Shown: one piece after another, positions 18,155-27,623 of the stretch
How the letters are laid out: every line of letters starts with the position of its first letter
Numbering within the stretch: the stretch's first letter is position 1
Assembly (NCBI GenBank): GCA_016703005.1
Contig: JADJCX010000022.1
Span: 1 to 42,752 of the forward strand
Source of the DNA: Flavobacteriales bacterium
GTDB lineage: Bacteria; Bacteroidota; Bacteroidia; Flavobacteriales_F; PHOS-HE28
Length of the DNA stretch: 42,752 nucleotides
Direction: 5' to 3'
The notes under the pieces: model-generated
Seen by the model: the letters and a program-made list of their open reading frames with translations, nothing else
Database searches by the model: none
Told to the model about the DNA's origin: nothing
Translations under genes and position numbers: made by a program

Positions 18155-18772
18155 TCAGGCGGCTACCCGCTGCACGATCACCTTGCATGGGATAGCGCTG
18201 GTCACCACCACCGTATGGGCAATGTGCAGGGGAATACTGTGCACGCTGCCGGGCATCAACCTCGTGGTGCCATTCGTTGTCCGGATCTCGCACGTGCCTT
18301 CCAACACAAGGAATTTTTCGATCACATCGGTATGCGTTTCCTCCGGTGAGCCGTTGCGCATCCAGACAATGGCCGTTAGTGCTTGGGCGGTTTGGCCTAT
18401 CGGAATGAAATAAGGATCGTCAAAAACCGCCGCTGGCACCATTTCAGGCAAGTCGAGCCATTGGGCATAGTCACTGCGTGAGCTGCCGGAATGAATGATG
18501 GGTGGCTCGCCGGGGTTGTCCTGATGCCAATCCTCGGCCTTCAACCGGTCTACGATGTTCTTTTTGGTCACCGGGTCCGGGAAAGCAGCTCCAGGTCGCA
18601 CTGAACCTTCGATGGCCGCCTCCAAACGTGCGATCTCAGCACGCACTTCCTCGTGAATACTGCTGGCGCGCAACACGGCGAACCGCTCGTCAGCAGGCAA
18701 TGTGCCCAGCACGAACCCCTCCAGCTTGCCGCTGGCGATCAGTTGCTCTGCTTCGTTCTTCCCGTGTTCCAC
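18155..18772 (-). CDS. Cupin protein with anti-sigma-like N-terminus (ChrR-like)
   Basis: 205 residues from the ATG at 18772, soluble. The N-terminal ~75 residues (AEQLIASGKLEGFVLGTLPA, DER, then charged helices) resemble the N-terminus of the anti-sigma factor at 7244 (LIASGLLEAHVLGQTSPSE). Residues ~110-205 are a cupin barrel: PIGQTAQALTAIVWMRNG, then EETHTDVIEKFLVLEG with possible metal ligands His and Glu, MPGSVHSIPLHIAHTVVV with further His. This N-anti-sigma plus C-cupin order is that of ChrR, which senses singlet oxygen or peroxides through a metal-bound cupin. It converges on the monooxygenase gene, with only five bases between the stops. No sigma gene is adjacent, so its partner may be the sigma factor at 6699 or one elsewhere. 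Confidence 0.8.
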   Translation of the reverse strand: MEHGKNEAEQLIASGKLEGFVLGTLPADERFAVLRASSIHEEVRAEIARLEAAIEGSVRPGAAFPDPVTKKNIVDRLKAEDWHQDNPGEPPIIHSGSSRSDYAQWLDLPEMVPAAVFDDPYFIPIGQTAQALTAIVWMRNGSPEETHTDVIEKFLVLEGTCEIRTTNGTTRLMPGSVHSIPLHIAHTVVVTSAIPCKVIVQRVAA

Positions 18773-18793
18773 CTTATTCGCGATGACCTACGG

Positions 18794-18801
18794 CGAAAAT
18801 A
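18794..18801 (-). promoter_or_regulatory. Candidate minus-7 box for the cupin gene
   Basis: TATTTTCG on the minus strand, 21 bases before the ATG at 18772, resembles the TACTTTCG and TATTTTTG boxes found elsewhere in the window. No minus-33 element is evident. Confidence 0.4.
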
Positions 18802-18865
18802 GCCTGCGTGGATCGCTGGCTGGAGGACTATCGACGAAGAGGTGGGAATCTCGTCCGTATCAAGC

Positions 18866-21774
18866 TCAATACCCGAACACCTGCTCCAAGCTCAACTTCA
18901 TTACAGGCCCCAAGCGTTCCAGTGCCTTCATGTCCATGGCGCTTTCCTTGCCGATGACCAAGTAGGTGTACGTGCGCCCGGCGACGTTCTTGTTGAAGAA
19001 TGCGGAAAGGCCGCCAAGTGTCGCAGTTTGCAATTCGGCGTACACGTCGCGGTTCAGGTCGTGGTCGATCCCGAGGCGCTGCGCGTTCTCCCCCCTCCCG
19101 TCGATGGCTTCTTTGGTGGCACGCTGACTGGCGATCTGCTTCAGCGCCGCTTCCTTGCTGCCGTTGAACATCTTCTCATCGGCCGGCATATTGTTCATCA
19201 GTTCCAGCATGGCTGTCACGGCGTCGCCCAGCTTGTCGTTCTGCGTGCCGATGGAGGCCCGCACGTAGTGGGCTTCATCCTTCTTCGCCGGTCGTCCGAA
19301 GTTGGCGTTCGCTGAATAGGCCAAGGCCTTTGCTTCACGGATCTCTTGGAACACGATCGACGACAGGCCGCTACCGAAGTACTCGTTGAACAAGGTGGCA
19401 TAGGGCAGCTTGGCCGGGTCGAACACATCGCTCTTCCGACATGAACATGAGTTCGGTCTGCACCATATCGTAGTCCACGAAGTAGACTTTGTTCTCCTTG
19501 GTTTCCAGTTCGACGAATGGCGCTTGCTGTGGGTAGCTCTTCAGTTCACCGGGGGTCTTGTGCTCCTTGTCCAGCACCGCCGTGACTTGTTCCAAAGAGC
19601 GCGACCCGTAGTAGAATATACGGTGCTGATAACTGGTGAGCGACGTGATCCGCTCGATGAGTTCATCGGGTGTCAATGCATCCAATTGCTCCGCGGTGAG
19701 GATGGTCTTGAACGGCGACTTGTCGCCGAAGCGTGCGTAGCTCAGCAATGCGCTGTTCATGATGATACCCTTGTTCTTCTTGTTGTTCGCCCGCACTTTT
19801 CCGATGTCCTTCACGAGTTCGCCCAACGCTTCTTTGTTCGGTTGCGCATCGGAAAGCAGGTGCTCAAGGAGGGCAACGCCCTGGGCCATGTTCTTCTCCA
19901 GGCCACTGAGCGTAACCGTGTTACGATCCTGTCCGCTTTGCACGCTGAACTCGAGCCCGAGCTTGAAGAACTCCTGCTGAAGTTGTGCGGCAGTGTACTT
20001 GCTCGTGCCGAGGTAAGCCAGATACTCCACCGCCAACTTCAGTTTCGGATCGGTGTAGGCACCCAGATCCTGGATCATCGCCAACGTGAACAGATCGTTG
20101 CTCTTGTTGGGTATGTAGGCCAACGGCACGCTGCTCTTCAGCGTGCGGCGCGTGATCGACTTGTCGTAGTCCACGAACTCGGGCTGCAGGTCGGTCATGG
20201 GCTTTGCGCTCCACTCGGCGAACCAATCGCTTTGCCCTTCCCGGTTGATCTCGATCGGTGTGATCGTGGGTTTGGTCACCTTGAAGGTGTTCTTGTCCTC
20301 GCCGGTGCGCTTGAAGACGCAGACATAATTGTCCGAGAAGTTCTTCTTCGCGAACGCCATCACCTCGTCCTTGGTGATCCGCGCCATGCGATCGTGGTAG
20401 TCCACCACATCCTTCCATTCCTTCTGCAGGATGAACGCGCTGGTGAGCGCACTGGCGCGAAGGCTGTTGTTCTCGTTCCAGAATTTGGTTTGCGACTGGC
20501 GTTTGTCGTTCACCACCGCCTCGATCAGCCAATCCTCGAAGTGTCCATCTCGCACGTTGGCCAACTGCTCCAGCAAGAGGGCACGCGCTTCTTCCAGGGT
20601 CTGGCCCTGCTTGGCATTTGCTGTCATACCGAACTGTGAATAGTCGGTGCTTTCAAAGGCGAAGGCACTTGCGTTGAGCACTTTTTGTTGTTGTATCAAG
20701 TTCAGGTCGATAAGCCCGGCTTGTCCATTGGAGAGAAGGCCTGCGATCAGGTCAAGCATGATACCATCCGTGCTCTTCACGCCATTGAAGCGCCAGCCGA
20801 GGTTGACCCATTCCGCCATAGGGCCCAAGACCTCAACCACTTCTGGTGCGGTGATGGCCGCCTCGGGCTCGAACGTGAAGGCCGGCACCGGCTTGGTCTT
20901 CCAGCCGCCGAAGTATTTGTCCACCATGGCGATCGTGGCGTCATAGTCCAGATCGCCTGCGAGCACCACGGCCATGTTGTTGGGCACGTAGTAGGTATCG
21001 AAGTACTCATGGATCTTTACCATGCTCGGGTTTTTCAGGTGCTCGCCTGTACCGATGGTGGTCTGCGTTCCGTAGGGGTGCTTCTTGTAGAGGTGTTCCG
21101 CCATGGCAGCAAAGGCCTTGCGTTGATCATTGTCCTGCCCGCGGTTGAATTCCTCGAAAACGGTTTCCAGTTCGGTATGAAAGAGCCGCAACACCAGTTC
21201 CTGGAAGCGCACGCTTTCGATCATCATCCACTTCTCCAGTGCATTGCTCGGTATGTCGTTCACGTACACTGTACGCTCCGTGCTGGTGAACGCGTTCGTG
21301 CCGCTGGCTCCCAGCGAAGACACCATTTTGTCGTACTCATTGGGCACGGCGAACTTGGCCGCTTCATAGCTCAGGCTATCGATGCGTTTGTACAGGGCTT
21401 CCCGCTTTGCCTCATCGGTCGTATTGCGTCGCAACTCGTACGTGTCGCTGATCTGCTTCAAGAAGGCGCTCTCCTTCGCCCAGTCGAGCGTGGCGATGGA
21501 ATGAGTGCCCTTGAAGAGCATGCTCCAGGTAGTGCGCAAGGCCCGTGGCGGTTGAAGGGTCGTTCTTGCTCCCGGCCCGGGTGGCAATGTTCGTTTGCAC
21601 CCTTGGCTTGTCTTTGTTCTGGCTCAGGTAAACCTTGAGGCCGTTGGGCAAGGTGTAGATGCGCACTTGCATCGGGTCGTTCGGAACGCTCGTGTACTCG
21701 TACTTCTTCTGGGCAGAGGCAGGCGCAAGTGCTGAAGCAACGAGCATGGCTGTGGCGAGGGTTCGGGTGTGCAT
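18866..21774 (-). CDS. M16 family zinc peptidase (pitrilysin/insulinase), two-domain, frameshifted
   Basis: The ATG at 21774 starts a signal peptide (MHTRTLATAMLVASALAPASA). The first M16 half opens with YTLPNGLKVYLSQNKDKPRV and carries the catalytic motif HYLEH (the HxxEH zinc site) with a downstream Glu region (ELVLRLFHTELETVFEEF). The frame breaks directly after HYLEH, near 21520 (true continuation MLFKGTHS), and again near 19430, after VQTELMFMS; the C-terminal part (LPYATLFNEYFGSGLSSIVF, QEIREAKALAYSA) lies in the third frame and ends at 18866. The second, inactive half is the usual second M16 domain. It should degrade peptides in the periplasm. The gene ends the minus-strand run of lipid genes, 76 bases downstream of them, so co-transcription is possible but not certain. 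Confidence 0.9.
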
Positions 21775-21787
21775 GGGACGGGAGTAG

Positions 21788-21820
21788 GATGTGAAGATGT
21801 GGGAAATGTGGAGATGAGAA
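21788..21820 (-). repeat. CACATTTCC/CACATCT-type low-complexity leader repeat, copy 1
   Basis: On the plus strand the words GATGTG, GGAAATG and TGGAGATGAG alternate; on the minus strand this is a pyrimidine-rich CATCTCCACATTTCC leader ending 13 bases before the M16 start. The same words recur at 34364-34399, just before the deacetylase start. Confidence 0.55.
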
Positions 21821-21850
21821 GGGAGCGGACAATACCGCTTCACCATGTCT

Positions 21851-22902
21851 TCATCGGCGCATCAACACCAGTGAATGGTCCTTCATCTGAAAGTGGTCGT
21901 AGAGCAAAAGCGGTCCGGAAGGGCCGCTTGCGTTACCGGGCAACATGCACTCGACAGGCAGGCTACCGTCTCCAACGCCGACCAGGTGAACCATGCCCCC
22001 TGTGCGTTGGCGGTGTAATACTCACCCGTTAGGTGCTTGTAGGCAGCAATGGCTGCGTTCGGGAACAGTGCACGCACGCGGTCATAGGCGCGATCTTCAA
22101 CGGCATCGCCGTTGTATCCAAGTACCAACAGATCAACCTCTTCGACTTTCCGCTGCGAAGCGCTGACCATGTGCATGATCTTGGACTCCAGGCCTTCGCA
22201 ATTGGGATCGAAGAACAGTTCAGCGGACAAGACTTCCACCGAAGAGGCGCCGCGCGGTTCGCTGTCCAGAACAAAAAATGCGCTTCCCTCACCTGCCAGC
22301 GCTCCACGGTCAGTGCTGTGCAGAACGTCAAGGTTGCGAGCGACTTCTTGTTTCCAAAGGCCACTCAGCTTCTGGGTGGTAATGAAATCGGTCGTGATCA
22401 CATCAACCGCCCCCACCAATATGTTCCTAGTGCCTTCTTGCAAGTGCAACATCCCATCCAGCAAGGCACTGGTGAAGGACAAGCCACGGTGCAAGTACGT
22501 GTAGTTGTATACGTTGCTGCCTGCTGCCAACGCGATCTGTCCGGCCACGCTGTTGTGCGTGCTGCCGATGAACGCCGTCGGGTCGGGCACTTGCTCATCG
22601 TGCTCGATCATATTGGTGAGGAAGCGCTCCGTGCTGTGCTTGCAGCCGTCACCGGTACCAACGATGATGGCCCCAGGTGATGTGACCGCCGCGCGCTCCA
22701 TGGCATTCATACCGCTCATGATGCCGAGCCGCACGATCCGTGTCATGCGGCGCGACTTCATTGGCGCGATGTAGCGCGACAAGTCGGGCATTATGGCGCA
22801 CAGCGGATGTTTATCGTAAGCAACCACATGCTCGGGCGTTTCCCGATCGAAGACAGGTTGCGCCCCTATGGCCGAAGCCCCGATGATGTAAGTCTTGTTC
22901 AT
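21851..22902 (-). CDS. Beta-ketoacyl synthase-like protein lacking the active-site Cys (chain-length-factor-like)
   Basis: The ATG at 22902 overlaps the stop of the upstream ketosynthase gene (ATGA). The thiolase fold is evident (PGAIIVGTGDGCKHSTERFL, FIGSTHNSVAGQIALAAG, GALAGEGSAFFVL, LLVLGYNGDAVEDRAY, AYKHLTGEYYTANAQ), but at the nucleophile position, where the partner has TACSS, this protein reads THNSV, with Asn117 replacing Cys. That is how chain-length factors in type II polyketide and aryl-polyene systems look: they pair with an active ketosynthase and set chain length. A frameshift near 21950 hides the end; the correct frame reads VECMLPGNASGP, LLLYDHFQMKDHSLVLM and stops at 21851. 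Confidence 0.82.
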
Positions 22903-24107
22903 CGGGGAGCGCTGATGACCAAAGACGTGTTGTTCCCTCCGAAGCCGAATGAGCTGCTCAGGACATGGCGGATGCGCTGGCCATGTGTCGTCTTCAGCAC
23001 GGGAACGATCGGCACTTCCACCAATGGATGCTCGAAACGGAGGTTGGCGAACAGCACACCATGTTCGATGGAAAGCAGTGCATAGATCGCTTCCACGGCA
23101 CCGGCTGCTGCCAACGTATGGCCCGTGAATGTCTTGGTGCTGGTGAACGGCGGCAAACGATCACCGAAGAGCCGGATAAGCGCGCGGCTCTCGCTCAGGT
23201 CGTTGTTCAACGTGCCCGTGCCGTGCACGTTGATGTGGTCGATGTCTTCAGATTTCAGTCCGGCGGTCAGCAAAGCTTGGCTCATGGCGAGGTAGGCCCC
23301 TTCGCCTTCGGGACTGCTCGCGGTCGCGTGGAAAGCGTCGTTCGTGTTCGCGTAGCCGTTGACTTGTCCGATGCTTATCGCGTTGCGCGCTTGCGCATGT
23401 GCCTCACTTTCCAGCACGACGTAAGCCGCTGCCTCCCCGAGGTTCAAGCCCGCACGCGAACGGTCCATGGGTCGGCACAAGGCGTGATCGAGGATCATCA
23501 AACTGTTGAAGCCGTTGACCGTGTACCGAGAGAGTGCATCCGATCCACCGGCGATCACCACATCGAGCTTTCCTGATCGGATCAAGCGGGCGCCCAGCAT
23601 GATCGCATTGGCGCTGCTGCTGCACGCGGTGCTGATGGTGGTGACGAACCCAGTGATGCCCAACTCCGCTGCGATCCGCTCGGTGTGTTCGCCAGGATCG
23701 TGCGTGGCCACCCATTTCTGCGCGTCCGGCCCGGGCGGTTCGGTGAAGAACTGACCATACATGCCTTCGCTGCTGTCCATACCACCGGCCGTGCTGGCGG
23801 AAATGAAGCCGATGCGTGGTCCAGCAGGGACAAGTTCCGAGTCCTTGAGCGCCTCGCGAACGGCCTTCATGCCGAGCAATGCCGTACGGGTCCAACCATA
23901 TGGCTTGTCGAGACCCGAGAGCGCGGCCAATTGCGTGTTATCGTGCTTCACCTCGGCGGCGGGCAGCGATACGGAATGGCGCGTGCTGAGCCGAGTGATC
24001 GGTCCGATACCCGTGCGTTCGTTCAGCAGCGCGTCAAGGTTCGCTGGTACGTCGTCGCCAAGTGCCGAAATGATGCCGATACCGGTGATATGGACTAGAG
24101 GTCGCAC
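22899..24107 (-). CDS. Beta-ketoacyl-ACP synthase (KAS I/II type), active partner
   Basis: I place the start at the GTG at 24107 (MRPLVHITGIGIISALG); the upstream ATG at 24167 lies inside the ABC permease gene. About 402 residues. The catalytic triad is complete: Cys162 in STACSSSAN, His295 in VHGTGT, and Lys325/His330 in STKTFTGHTLAA. SSSFGFGGNN closes the fold. It condenses an acyl-enzyme with malonyl-ACP to extend a chain. It lies 11 bases after the permease gene and overlaps the Cys-less homologue by four bases, so the pair probably works as a KS-CLF heterodimer making a polyene or fatty precursor for the DarA/DarB step. Confidence 0.92.
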   Translation of the reverse strand: MRPLVHITGIGIISALGDDVPANLDALLNERTGIGPITRLSTRHSVSLPAAEVKHDNTQLAALSGLDKPYGWTRTALLGMKAVREALKDSELVPAGPRIGFISASTAGGMDSSEGMYGQFFTEPPGPDAQKWVATHDPGEHTERIAAELGITGFVTTISTACSSSANAIMLGARLIRSGKLDVVIAGGSDALSRYTVNGFNSLMILDHALCRPMDRSRAGLNLGEAAAYVVLESEAHAQARNAISIGQVNGYANTNDAFHATASSPEGEGAYLAMSQALLTAGLKSEDIDHINVHGTGTLNNDLSESRALIRLFGDRLPPFTSTKTFTGHTLAAAGAVEAIYALLSIEHGVLFANLRFEHPLVEVPIVPVLKTTHGQRIRHVLSSSFGFGGNNTSLVISAPR

Positions 24108-24118
24108 GTATCCTTTGC

Positions 24119-25409
24119 TCAACGCCGGGTCATGGCGCGCTCGGCCAAGATGGCGATGCCGATGCAAACTGTCGCGAAGAGCATCAATGGCAACAACAGT
24201 GGGATCAACTCACCGAAGGAGCCATGACGCAACAGCACGCCGTTGAAAGCCTCCAAGCTCCAATTCAGCGGCGAGAGACGGCCGATCGCTTTCATAGCGT
24301 CGGGCATGATGTAGAGCGGCACCCAAATACCGCCGACCGCACTGAGGATGACCACGGCCGTGCTGCCGAAAACGGCACTGCGCTGCTGCGTGCTGCTCAT
24401 GGCGCCAACCGCCACACCGAAAGCCGTTGCTGCCGTGCCAACTACAACGGCTACAAGCAGCAGGTACCCGATGCTGACACCTTGTAGGTCCAGCGCTGAC
24501 AGACCCAGCAGTGGCAGCACGAAGACACCGATCAACAGGAGCAGCACGGCTTGCGAAACGCACACGAGCAGGTAGGTGAGGATGCGCCCCGCAATGCGCT
24601 CCCCTGCCCCACCGGGCATGGTCAGCAACCGCGTCATGATACCGGAGTTCCGCTCCTTCACCATGTTGCCCGCGAGAAGCACGACGATGAAGAACATGGC
24701 GAAGATGGTCCACGCGGGTACGTTATGCTGGGTGCTGTTCCCAGCCACTCGATCACCGCTGAGTTCAGCGCCGGCCAACTCCTGATGCATCCGCAGAATG
24801 GGCTCTTCAACTTTCAATTGCGGCGCTTCCGTTCCGGTGAGCGCAGCTATCTGTGCGCCCATGTCGTTCAACAGGCGGTCGCTGGTGATCTCCGCAAGCA
24901 CCTTGGCCAGATGACTGTTCACCAACCCACGGAAAGCCTGCTTCACGGTAGGGTCGATGATGACCTGCACCACACTGGTATCCACCGATGCCGTTGATGG
25001 CTTCGCACTATCAGCAGGTGAGAACACCTTGGCGATCGTCGCGGCCGAGGCAGCTTCCAAAACTTCCGACGCTTCATCCGGAACGATTACCGCCACTTGG
25101 TACTCGCCTCGGCGAACGGCATCGCGGAGCGCCGCAGCATCCATGGTCACATCGCTGCTTGCATCTTGCACCGAGAACGGACCGGCGTTCATCAGCCCGT
25201 CGCGCACGCGCGCTCCAACGCCTTTCCCATCGAGGTCCTTGAACACCACATGCACCTGCTTCTCGCTGAAGTCGCGGAACGGTGCATCCTGCACAACGGC
25301 CGCCGATCATCACCAGGGCCACTGGCATCGGTAGAGTAGCGCAAGACCACCGCGATCGCGCGCCAGCAGCAGCAACTCCTTCCGGACGGGCGAGGATGCG
25401 TGTGGTCAT
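24119..25409 (-). CDS. ABC-2 type transporter permease (N-terminus frameshifted)
   Basis: The ATG at 25409 overlaps the stop of the ATPase gene. Correcting at least three indels in the first ~120 bases (near 25385, 25330 and 25310) gives MTTRILA, VRKELLLLARDRGGLALLY, MPVALVMI, VVQDAPFRDFSEKQV. After the first membrane segment comes a large extracytoplasmic region (~residues 40-210), then five to six helices (TIFAMFFIVVLLAGNM, YLLVCVSQAVLLLLIGVF, IGYLLLVAVVVGTAATAFGV, AVVILSAVGGIWVPLYI, LLLPLMLFATVCIGIAIL). VKERNSGIMTRLLTMP is the typical coupling segment. With the neighbouring ATPase it forms an exporter, probably for the lipid product of this cluster or its carrier. Confidence 0.88.
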
Positions 25410-26144
25410 CGGTCAGTTGTCACGCATTCCCGACCGGTAATGCGCAGGAAAGTCTCTTCCAGTTTGGCCGCGCCTTCAGCCCCGGGCGAACGATATTCCC
25501 ACGACTTGTCCGTGGTCGATGATCACGACACGGGTACAGAGTCGTTCGGCTTCCTCCATGTGGTGACTGGTGTAGACAATGGTCGTTCCTGTGGCGTGGA
25601 TCTCCTTCAGCAGATCCCATATAGCGGTTCGTGATTGCACATCGATGCCCACGGTGGGTTCATCAAGGAACAAGACTTGGGGCTGGTGGAGAAGAGCCGC
25701 GATCAGATTCAAGCGTCGCTGCATGCCCCCGCTCCAATGCCCGATACGCTCATCGGCGCGGGCTTTCAATCCTGCGCGATCGAGAAGGGTGTTGCTCCGC
25801 TCTTCGATTGTCGACTTGTCCAAGCCGTGCATACTCCCGAAGAAGCGGAGATTCTCGCGTGCCGTTAGGGTTTCGTACAGCGCGATCTCTTGCGGCACCA
25901 AACCGATCATGGCGCGCACGCTTCCGGGGAAGCGCACGGTGTCATGATCCTGCACATGCACCGATCCAGCGGTGGCTCTGCGGATCCCGGTGATGATGGA
26001 CAACAAGGTGGTCTTTCCAGCACCATTCGGCCCGAGCAGGCCAAGGAATTCGCCACTTGCCACCTCAAGGTCGATCCCGTTCAAGGCCGAACGGTCGCCG
26101 TAGCGTTTCACCAGACCGCTGACACGGATCATGGGGCGGCTCAC
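25406..26144 (-). CDS. ABC transporter ATP-binding protein (3' end frameshifted)
   Basis: The frame opens with a GTG at 26144 that overlaps the stop of the BtrH-like gene (GTGA); an ATG at 26132 is the alternative. Walker A is GPNGAGKT (38-45), the Q-loop follows in VPQEIALYE, the signature is WSGGMQRR (137-144), Walker B VLFLDEP (157-163), and the switch His lies in YTSHHMEEAE. The frame breaks near 25485; the real tail (RSPGAEGAAKLEETFLRITG) continues in another frame to the TGA at 25406, which overlaps the permease start. It energises export with the permease encoded next. Confidence 0.92.
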
Positions 26145-27153
26145 AACGGAAGCTTGGCGAGTTGCTTGAACAGGACTTTCTCCGCTCTGCCGATCGCCTC
26201 CAGCTTATCGGCCAAGGTGCCATAGGTGCTGCCGGGCTCAGGTCGTCCTTTGCACATGCGCCCGGCCTCGAAGGCGAACTCGCGCCATTGATCGCCGATG
26301 CGTGTCATCTCTTTCGCGTGCTCATTCAACTCCGGCTTGTTGAGCAACCCCGCAGCCTCTTGCAGGAAAGCAGCGAACATGAAACGGAACCCAGCCCCGC
26401 CGGTGCCGATCTCCTCCTGCATGCGGATGATGTTCCCGAGGTAGAGCTTCGCCCGGCGCTCGCCGAGTTTGGTTTCGTACTGCCTGAGTTTCTTGGCCAA
26501 GTAAGGCATGCCCTTCACACCGAACATGGGCAGCGGAACGTTGCTCATGTCGCGCGCCGTGCGCTTCAAACCCTTTATGGCGGCGGCTTTCAGGTCGGCT
26601 TTGGTGAGGACCGCCGTTGGGTAGTACATGCGACCGTTGGTGTCCGGTGTGCCCTTCGCGAAACGCGCGCGCACCAGGGCACGACGATGTATCGTGGTGG
26701 TGCCATCCATTACCGGATCGCTGACCAAGTATTCGTCGCCCTTGCGCCCGAAGACAACAATGTTGTGGGCGTTGAAGTGGAATCTGAAGGCCTGCGGCAG
26801 GTAGGGCAAATAGAAGACACTGGTGAGCATACCCACGGGCAAGCCCTTGTCCAGCACGCGGTCCAACTCGGCCATTGCCTCGTCCTGATCGCGGAAGCGC
26901 ATAGCTTCATCTGCACGCCCATGTTCTTGCTGAAGCGCTTGAAGATGAGGCCCGGAAGTATCCGGTAACTGGTCACCGGAATGCCGTTCAACTTCAGGAA
27001 TGGCATGTGGCTGTAGAACAACCCGCTGCCCACACCGAAGGCCATCGGCTCGCTCACTTTCAACCCATGGAACCGCATGAGGTTGCTGATGACCCCCGAT
27101 TCGCAGTGTGCGCTCTGCTGGTGGTCGAACGGGATCACGACGTCTTTGCTCAT
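26141..27153 (-). CDS. BtrH-like N-terminal domain protein with C-terminal DUF4872 region (frameshifted)
   Basis: The ATG at 27153 overlaps the stop of the upstream gene. The N-terminal ~140 residues fit the BtrH family, papain-like acyltransferases: FDHQQSAHCESGVISNLMRF with a candidate nucleophile Cys17, GSGLFYSH, and FHFNAHNIVVFGRKGDEYLV with a candidate His and VSDP. BtrH moves an acyl chain from a carrier protein to butirosin's aminoglycoside; here a transfer from ACP within lipid biosynthesis is an inference. The remaining ~190 residues are helical (MFGVKGMPYLAKKLRQYETK, GGAGFRFMFAAFLQEAAGLL) and match the region usually paired with it. A frameshift near 26905 splits it. Overlaps on both sides show tight coupling to the ABC genes. 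Confidence 0.8.
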
Positions 27154-27584
27154 GCTTGGTCGGAGGAAATGGCGCGCGAAGGTGCGTCGGGAACGCGCTT
27201 CAATTCTTCAACAGTGGTGAGCAAGGCATCGGCGTAGTGCAGGAGCGTGGCCTCATCCAAGGCTTCGAATTCCTTCGGATCCAGATGCCGCTTCACCTTG
27301 CGCGCCGGGAGGCCCATGTGTTTTGCAAGCAATGCTTCGTCCATCATGTTCTTCTCCATGTGGAAAGCCAATGGGCTCAGCTTTCCGGATAGCACCTGCT
27401 GCCGGGCATCCTCCACCCTTTCATTGATCACATCCCATGCCTGGCCCAACGCCACGTTCTCAGGCTCCCAGCCTACGCTGGGCACCTTCACGTATTCGCC
27501 ATTCTCGTTCAGGGCGTATTTCACCACTTTGAATTTGCCCTCGAGCATGTTCGCGTCGTCCTGTGGGACCTCTTCCTTCTTCAT
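27150..27584 (-). CDS. Small unknown protein of the dialkylresorcinol/flexirubin-type cluster
   Basis: 144 residues from the ATG at 27584, intact, soluble and rich in charged residues. Segments VVKYALNENGEYVKVPSVGW, EPENVALGQAWDVINERVED, SGKLSPLAFHMEKNMMDEAL, LAKHMGLPARKVKRHLDPKE and a C-terminal helix suggest a compact helical protein, perhaps an adaptor. There is no Cys and no catalytic motif. Its stop overlaps the BtrH-like gene and it lies 39 bases after the KAS III gene, so it belongs to the operon. I know no function for it; similar small genes are found in flexirubin loci, but I state this only from memory. Confidence 0.75.
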   Translation of the reverse strand: MKKEEVPQDDANMLEGKFKVVKYALNENGEYVKVPSVGWEPENVALGQAWDVINERVEDARQQVLSGKLSPLAFHMEKNMMDEALLAKHMGLPARKVKRHLDPKEFEALDEATLLHYADALLTTVEELKRVPDAPSRAISSDQA

Positions 27585-27623
27585 GCCGTAAAGTTCAAAA
27601 AAGAGCGATGCGCACCACGCGGC

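Noticed and set aside
19410..20639. 409-residue plus-strand open frame
   Set aside because: It lies wholly antisense to the M16 peptidase gene, has the His/Val/Gly-rich look of a shadow frame and no recognisable domain.
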